A program made the translations under genes and the position numbers. From CBDFGS01 sp965247255 (GTDB taxonomy: Bacteria; Chloroflexota; Dehalococcoidia; Lucifugimonadales; CAUZJF01), in the NCBI GenBank assembly GCA_965247255.1, contig CBDFGS010000005.1:1-28291 (forward strand): a DNA stretch of 28,291 nt, in the 5' to 3' direction. Numbering within the stretch: position 1 is the stretch's first letter; each line of letters opens with the position of its first letter. This document shows, piece after piece, positions 23,806 through 28,291 of the stretch. The notes beneath the pieces were generated by a model, which worked only from the letters and a program-made list of their open reading frames with translations, did no database searches and was not told where the DNA came from.

Positions 23806-26247
23806 TTGGTAGCGGAAGAAGAAACCTTAGCCTCCACAGCGGAGACGTTAGAGGGAAAGAAAACGCGGCTCACCGAGAGCGCGTTGGAGCTCCTGGACTA
23901 CCACCTCGTCCGCCAGCGCATAGTCGGCCACACCCGCTTCTTCGCCGCGCGGCGTTCCGCCGAAAACCTGCGTCCGAGCTACTCGTCAGCGGATGTCGTT
24001 CTCCTGCAGCGGGAGACAGCGGAGGCGGTCGTATTCCTCGACGAGGTCGGCGACGTCGATCTGAGCTGCGACGTCGATCCAACCGAGTACCTGAGCCGGG
24101 CGGAGTTGGAGGGGGTGCTCTCCGGCCACGAGCTGCTGGCAGTCGCGGATCTCATGGAGGTGCTGGGGCGAGCCAGGTCGGCCCTTACACGGCTGAACGA
24201 TACGGCCCCCCTTCTGGCTGCTTTTGGAGACGGCATTCCAGACCTGCGGAGATTCCAACGGCAGATACGCGGCTCCATCGGAGAGAGGGGCGAAGTGCTG
24301 GACTCGGCGTCACCCAACCTCGGGCCTCTTCGCCGCCAGGTCAGGAATGCATACCAGGGCGTTTCGGCCGCATTGGAGAGTGTGCTCAGGTCAGCCTCCG
24401 GTCGAGAGGCGTTGCAGGATGACGTCATCTCAATGCGCGGAGACCGGCTCGTCGTGCAGGTCAAGGCGGAGATGCGCCGGCGTATTCCGGGCATCGTTCA
24501 CGACGCCTCCAACACCGGGGCCACGCTCTTCGTCGAGCCCTTCGCAACCGTCGAGCTCTGCAATACCTGGCGAGAGCTGGCGCTGGAGGAGGAGCGGGAG
24601 ACGGCCCGCATCCTGCGCGAGCTGTCAGGGATTGTCGGAGACCTCGCTGAGGACATCAAGCGCGGCATCGAGCTAACAGCCCACATGGACTTCATCCTGG
24701 CCCGCGCTCGTTACAGCGAAGCCATCGCCGGCGTCGAACCCGTCTCTCAGTCAAGTCCACAGGACGCCGGCGGTATGGCTGAATCGGTCGTAATGCTGCT
24801 CAGGGCCAGGCATCCGGTCCTCGGTGTAGAGGCCGTGCCCATCAACGTCGGCATCGGCCCCGGCTGGTCGGTCCTGGTCGTCACGGGCCCGAACACCGGC
24901 GGAAAGACCGTCGCTATGAAAACGGTCGGACTGCTGGCGATGCTGCACCAGTCGGGCATTCGCGTACCGGCCGACGAGGGGAGTGTGCTGCCGATATTCG
25001 ACGGCATCTACGCGGACGTCGGCGATCACCAAAGCATCGAACGCTCCGTATCGAGATTCGGTGCGCACATGCAGAACGTGATCGACATACTCTCCGTCGC
25101 CGGCCCCCGGTCGCTGGTGCTGCTGGACGAGCTTGGAACGAGCACGGACCCCGAGGAGGGATCCGCGCTAGCCAAGGCCATACTGGAGCAGCTTGCCACC
25201 GTGGGCGTCGCGACCGTGGCCACGACGCACCACCGTACGGTCGCGGCCCATGCCGAGACGACTCCCGGCATGATGAACGCCAGCGTCGAGCTCGATCCGG
25301 ACACGCTCCGACCGACGTACCATCTGACAATAGGGATACCCGGCCGCAGCTATGCCATGTCCGTAGCGGCCCAGCTCGGCCTTCCAGAGGAGATCATGGA
25401 GAAAGCTGAGTCTCTGCTGGAGCCTCAGTACATGAGGTTCGAGGACTGGCTCTCCGAATTGCAGAGCGATCGCCGGACCCTACAACAACGGCTCGAGGAG
25501 GCCGACGAGGCTCGCGCGAAAGCTGAGGCGTCCGACGAGGAGCATCGACAACAGCTAGAGGAGCTGGCCCGGCGCCGAGAAGACGTCGTCCACGACGTGC
25601 GCAGAGAGCTCGCCGACGAGTACGACGCGGTACGCAAGAGGCTGCGTCGAGTCGAGGCGTCTCTCTCCTGGAGTGCCCCCGCCGGCGAACCTCCAACGGT
25701 GGACGTCGAGGAGGCAGCAGCAGAGCTCGAGGCTGCGAACGAACAGATAAAAGAGATCGAGCGCGTTGAGCCGCCAGCTCCGACGACTCGCCTCGACCGG
25801 CCGGTCCGCGTTGGCGACACGGTGGACGTCAGGGGCCTCAACATTCACGGCACCGTGGTCGATCTACCTCAGGGGAGCGCCGAGGCTGAAGTCGCGATCG
25901 GTTGCGTGCGACTCCGCCTGGACCTGGGCCGGCTGTCAGTGGTCGAAGGCGTGGAGCCAGAGCCGTCGCAGCCCGAGGTCCGCTACGATCTCGGGCCTAT
26001 GTTGCCCACTGTAGAGCTCGATTTGCGTGGGCAGCGCGCGGAAGAGGCGCTCGTCAGGGTGGAGGAGTTCCTCGACAAAGCGGTACGCGACGGCCTCAGC
26101 TCAGTCCGCATCATTCACGGCAAAGGAACGGGCGCACTGCGGACCGCCGTCCGTGAGCTTTTGGAGCGACATCCCCTGGCCGAGACATTCGCCTCGGAGC
26201 CACCGGAGCGCGGAGGCGACGGGGCCACGCTGGTCGAGCTTACGTGA
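23806..26247 (+). CDS. mutS2: MutS2 ATPase/endonuclease
   Basis: MutS2 binds branched DNA and suppresses recombination; related proteins also act on collided ribosomes. The 813 residues match the family. There is a coiled lever/clamp region in the first 330 residues (ISMRGDRLVVQVKAEMRRRIPGIVHDASNTGATLFVEP). The ATPase has Walker A GPNTGGKT (361-368), ADVGDHQSIERSVSRFGAHM and Walker B LVLLDELGTSTDPEEG, then THHRTVAAHA. A long charged coiled coil spans about 540-660, and the C-terminal Smr nuclease domain (about 733-813) has DLRG and HGKGTGALR. The N-terminal mismatch-recognition domain of MutS is absent, as expected. TTG 23806 is preceded by GAGG. The stop overlaps the next gene. Confidence 0.95.
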   Translation: MVAEEETLASTAETLEGKKTRLTESALELLDYHLVRQRIVGHTRFFAARRSAENLRPSYSSADVVLLQRETAEAVVFLDEVGDVDLSCDVDPTEYLSRAELEGVLSGHELLAVADLMEVLGRARSALTRLNDTAPLLAAFGDGIPDLRRFQRQIRGSIGERGEVLDSASPNLGPLRRQVRNAYQGVSAALESVLRSASGREALQDDVISMRGDRLVVQVKAEMRRRIPGIVHDASNTGATLFVEPFATVELCNTWRELALEEERETARILRELSGIVGDLAEDIKRGIELTAHMDFILARARYSEAIAGVEPVSQSSPQDAGGMAESVVMLLRARHPVLGVEAVPINVGIGPGWSVLVVTGPNTGGKTVAMKTVGLLAMLHQSGIRVPADEGSVLPIFDGIYADVGDHQSIERSVSRFGAHMQNVIDILSVAGPRSLVLLDELGTSTDPEEGSALAKAILEQLATVGVATVATTHHRTVAAHAETTPGMMNASVELDPDTLRPTYHLTIGIPGRSYAMSVAAQLGLPEEIMEKAESLLEPQYMRFEDWLSELQSDRRTLQQRLEEADEARAKAEASDEEHRQQLEELARRREDVVHDVRRELADEYDAVRKRLRRVEASLSWSAPAGEPPTVDVEEAAAELEAANEQIKEIERVEPPAPTTRLDRPVRVGDTVDVRGLNIHGTVVDLPQGSAEAEVAIGCVRLRLDLGRLSVVEGVEPEPSQPEVRYDLGPMLPTVELDLRGQRAEEALVRVEEFLDKAVRDGLSSVRIIHGKGTGALRTAVRELLERHPLAETFASEPPERGGDGATLVELT

Positions 26248-27038
26248 GCCGCGGGCCAACCTTCAAGGCTACTCTGGCCGTACTTGTCCTCCTGGCCTCG
26301 GCCGCCCTCGCTTCCTGCGCAGATGGGGAACCGGCCAGCGGCCCCCAGGACCCGTCCACGGCAGTCGCAGAGCCAACCCTTCAGGCTTCGGCAACCGCCG
26401 TCCCCACGCTTGTCCCTCTGCTGACACCGTCCCCAACTGCGGCGCCTGAAGCCCCGACACCCACCTCTTTGCCCAGTCCAACTCGAACGCCGACGCCTAG
26501 CCCGACCGTCGAAGCTACTGCTCCTCCAACCGAGACCCGTCAGCCCACTGCGTCCCCGAGCGCGACGGCGTCACCGACGGAAACGCCGGCGCCAAGCCCG
26601 ACCGCCGCTCCGACCGAGACCCCAACGCCGCCCTTGGTGCTCGAGAGGGGCACTGTGGCCATCGCCGACATCGAGTGGGCCGCTGAGGTCGCGGACACTC
26701 GGGAGGCGCGTCGTATAGGCCTCGGTGGACGGGACAGCCTGCCCGAGCTGAGCGGTATGCTCTTCGTCTTCGAGACCGGCCTCACGACCAATTTCTGGAT
26801 GGGCGGCATGAAGTTTCCACTGGACTTCATCTGGATCTCCGAGGACTGTACGGTCTCGGAGATCACCCCGGATGCGCCGATTCTCGCTACCTCGACGCAG
26901 CCTTCCAACGTCCGTATATACCAGTCGGCGGTCCCCACGAAGTACACCTTCGAGATCAACGCCGGCGAAGCGGCCTACTACGACATCCAGCTCGGTGACA
27001 AAGTACGCTTCGAAGGAATCAAGGACGCTGGCTGCTAG
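26244..27038 (+). CDS. DUF192 lipoprotein with long Thr/Pro/Ser linker
   Basis: The GTG start overlaps the mutS2 stop as GTGA, indicating translational coupling. The N-terminus is a lipoprotein signal ending ALASC (Cys25). Residues about 30-130 are a low-complexity Pro/Thr/Ser/Ala linker, probably extended and possibly glycosylated. The folded part (about 135-264) is a DUF192 domain: VEVADT.EARRIGLGGRDSLPELSGMLFVF, NFWMGGMKFPLDFIWIS and the C-terminal YYDIQLGDKVRF. The biochemical role of DUF192 is not established. The same lipobox-plus-PTP design occurs in the short lipoprotein at 5648. Confidence 0.88.
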   Translation: MSRGPTFKATLAVLVLLASAALASCADGEPASGPQDPSTAVAEPTLQASATAVPTLVPLLTPSPTAAPEAPTPTSLPSPTRTPTPSPTVEATAPPTETRQPTASPSATASPTETPAPSPTAAPTETPTPPLVLERGTVAIADIEWAAEVADTREARRIGLGGRDSLPELSGMLFVFETGLTTNFWMGGMKFPLDFIWISEDCTVSEITPDAPILATSTQPSNVRIYQSAVPTKYTFEINAGEAAYYDIQLGDKVRFEGIKDAGC

Positions 27039-27096
27039 AGACAGCCGATGGACCGCGACTCCGTTACTGTGCAGAACGTGTGAGAAAACAGCGTGT

Positions 27097-27124
27097 GTAG
27101 GGGCGCACGGCCGTGCGCCCGTCC
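27097..27124. repeat. Dispersed palindrome, intact copy in opposite orientation
   Basis: GTAGG then GGGCGCACGGCCGTGCGCCC-type palindrome then GTCC: the reverse complement of the copy at 18889, including its asymmetric flanks (CTACG outside one arm, GGAC outside the other). It lies 58 bases after the DUF192 gene. Confidence 0.7.
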
Positions 27125-27175
27125 TATCTCCGCCGCACCATATCTCCCCCCAGGCGCCGGGGTGCAGTACCCTCC

Positions 27176-27203
27176 TTGACCCCCGACGAAGAATCGGCAT
27201 AGT
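27176..27203 (+). promoter_or_regulatory. Weak promoter candidate upstream of IS copy 2
   Basis: TTGACC (27176-27181), a 16-base spacer and CATAGT (27198-27203, four of six -10 positions) point toward the second IS1182-like element. It lies outside the conserved part of the element, so it would be a host promoter reading into it. Confidence 0.25.
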
Positions 27204-27229
27204 GTCTAGGGTAATCTTGATTTGTTCAT

Positions 27230-28291
27230 AAAAACCCCTCGCCAGCCTGGGGCAAGGTGGGGATAATGTAATAAAAGGTCGTGGGCGCTGCGCCTGGCCG
27301 AGGGAGGGGAGGATGTTCGGAATACGAGACCCGCAAGAGAGCCTCTGGCAGTCCCAGTTCCTGGTGACGCCGAAGAAGGCTAAGCGCCTGGAGAGAAGTT
27401 GGGCCGAGGTTTTCCGAAACGAGGCGCTCCCCCTGATTGACGAGGAGCGCTTTGCTCCCAGGTACTGCGTGGACAACGGCCGTCCCAACCGGGCGGTGCA
27501 GACCGTCCTCGGGGTCCACCTCCTCAAAGAGATGTTCAACCTCACCGACGATGAAGCTCTGGGAACAACTAGAGTTCAACCTGCTCTGGCACCACGCCCT
27601 GCGGCTAGACATCGAGGAGACCCACCTGCCCCAGAAGACCCTCCACAACTTCCGAGTTCGCCTGATGCAGCACGATGGTGGCCGGCTGGCTTTCCAGGAG
27701 ACCACGGACCGGATCATCCAGGCGCTGGGCATACGCACCGGAAAGCAACGGCTGGGACTCCACCCACATCATGAGCAACATGGCTACACTCACCCGGCTG
27801 GGCCTGTTCTGTGAGACGATGCGGTTGTTCCTGCGGGCCTTGCGCTGGGAGCACCCAGAGCTTCGCCCTGTGGTTCCGGAGGGCCTCCCTGGGGCGCTAT
27901 TTGAAGGAAGAAGACGAGGCGACCCACTACGAGGACGCCCACACGGGGGAGGGTCGGCGACGCCTTTCGGTCTGTGCCCGGGACCTCTACCGGCTGGTGG
28001 ACCGGTTCCGTGGCACGACTGCTGCCCAGCTGGAGGAGTACCGGCTGCTGGAGCGGCTGCTGCGGGAGCAGTGCCATGTGGGCAAACACCGGGACGGGCG
28101 CCCGGGTGACGATGATGACGATGCTGGGGAATGCAAGGTGCCCGTGGCCCTGAAGGACCCGAAGCAGGTGTCCGCCGACTCGCTGCAATCGCCCCACGAC
28201 CCGGATGTGACCTACAGCGGCCACAAGGGGAAGGGGTACGAGGTGCAGGTGGCGGAGACCTGCCACGAGGAGAACGCCACCCAGCTCATCA
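27230..28291 (+). mobile_element. IS1182-like insertion sequence, copy 2 (runs off window)
   Basis: Similarity to copy 1 begins at AAAACCCCTCG (27231-27241) and extends through about 80 bases of leader and the transposase gene to the window end. The orientation is opposite to copy 1, so the two elements form an inverted pair about 22 kb apart. The leader has clearly diverged while the protein-coding part is much better conserved, so they are distinct copies and not one locus assembled twice. Confidence 0.8.
27313..28291 (+). pseudogene. IS1182-family transposase with three +1 insertions, 3' end beyond window
   Basis: It begins like copy 1 (MFGIRDPQESLWQSQFLVTPKKAKRLERSW). Relative to copy 1, one base is added in each of three short runs: GGG at 27561-27563, GGG at 27754-27756 and CCC at 27887-27889. 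The frame therefore passes through all three phases and returns to the original at about 27890, continuing RYLKEEDEATHYEDAHTGEGRRRLSVCARDLYRLVDRF to the window end. About a dozen residues differ from copy 1 over the first 240, and several codon changes are synonymous, such as GAA CAA for GAG CAG just after the first insertion. As read, it cannot make a full transposase. Confidence 0.85.

Noticed and set aside
3545..28291. Composite transposon carrying cargo genes
   Set aside because: The enclosed genes are core biosynthesis, transport and repair genes with operon organisation and no cargo character; one IS copy is frameshifted, and no outer target duplication could be seen.
27313..28291. Programmed frameshifting to make the copy 2 transposase
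   Set aside because: Three separate +1 insertions without slippery motifs are needed, while copy 1 is uninterrupted; decay or sequencing error is simpler.

Overview
This is a GC-rich bacterial chromosome segment. Several gene families suggest Chloroflexota, probably a Dehalococcoidia/SAR202-like lineage: a giant cadherin-type surface protein, lipoproteins with long Thr-Pro linkers, a complete livKHMGF operon, MutS2, paired dolichyl-phosphate-type glycosyltransferases, and many GTG/TTG starts. That placement is inference from gene style; no rRNA or other taxonomic marker is in view.

Layout. Bases 1-3221 (minus) hold the N-terminal 1073 codons of a very large secreted protein built from a repeating three-module unit; it runs off the left edge. 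It has a good sigma70-type promoter and a 19-bp operator-like triple repeat at its expected transcription start. A two-ended remnant of a VOC/glyoxalase gene follows, then an IS1182-like element with an intact transposase (minus). Next come a short Thr-Pro lipoprotein and a branched-chain amino acid ABC transporter operon transcribed livK-livH-livM-livG-livF (minus); its LivH is about 115 residues too long. Upstream lies a decayed IS1380-like transposase that has run into a GNAT acetyltransferase gene, with a short orphan HicB-like gene beside it. A minus-strand aromatic amino acid cluster (CPBP protease, trpA, aroH, aroF) ends that part.

Bases 16528-17714 contain no convincing gene. Their core is a tandem array of about 156-bp, hairpin-rich units. 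A seventh, partial copy lies near 18.8 kb, and a short palindrome is scattered at three sites. Two uncharacterised convergent genes sit between these repeats. A second minus-strand cluster, thrB, lysC, two GT2 glycosyltransferases and a TPR protein, joins aspartate-family amino acid synthesis to lipid-linked sugar transfer. Divergent from thrB, mutS2 and a DUF192 lipoprotein are coupled by a GTGA overlap. The window ends in a second IS1182-like copy, inverted relative to the first and carrying three single-base insertions.

The metabolic genes look like ordinary core functions. The most unusual material is non-coding or architectural: the 156-bp array, the operator-like triplet before the cadherin gene, the enlarged LivH, and the module order of the surface protein. 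I see no CRISPR array, tRNA, rRNA or recognisable new defence system.
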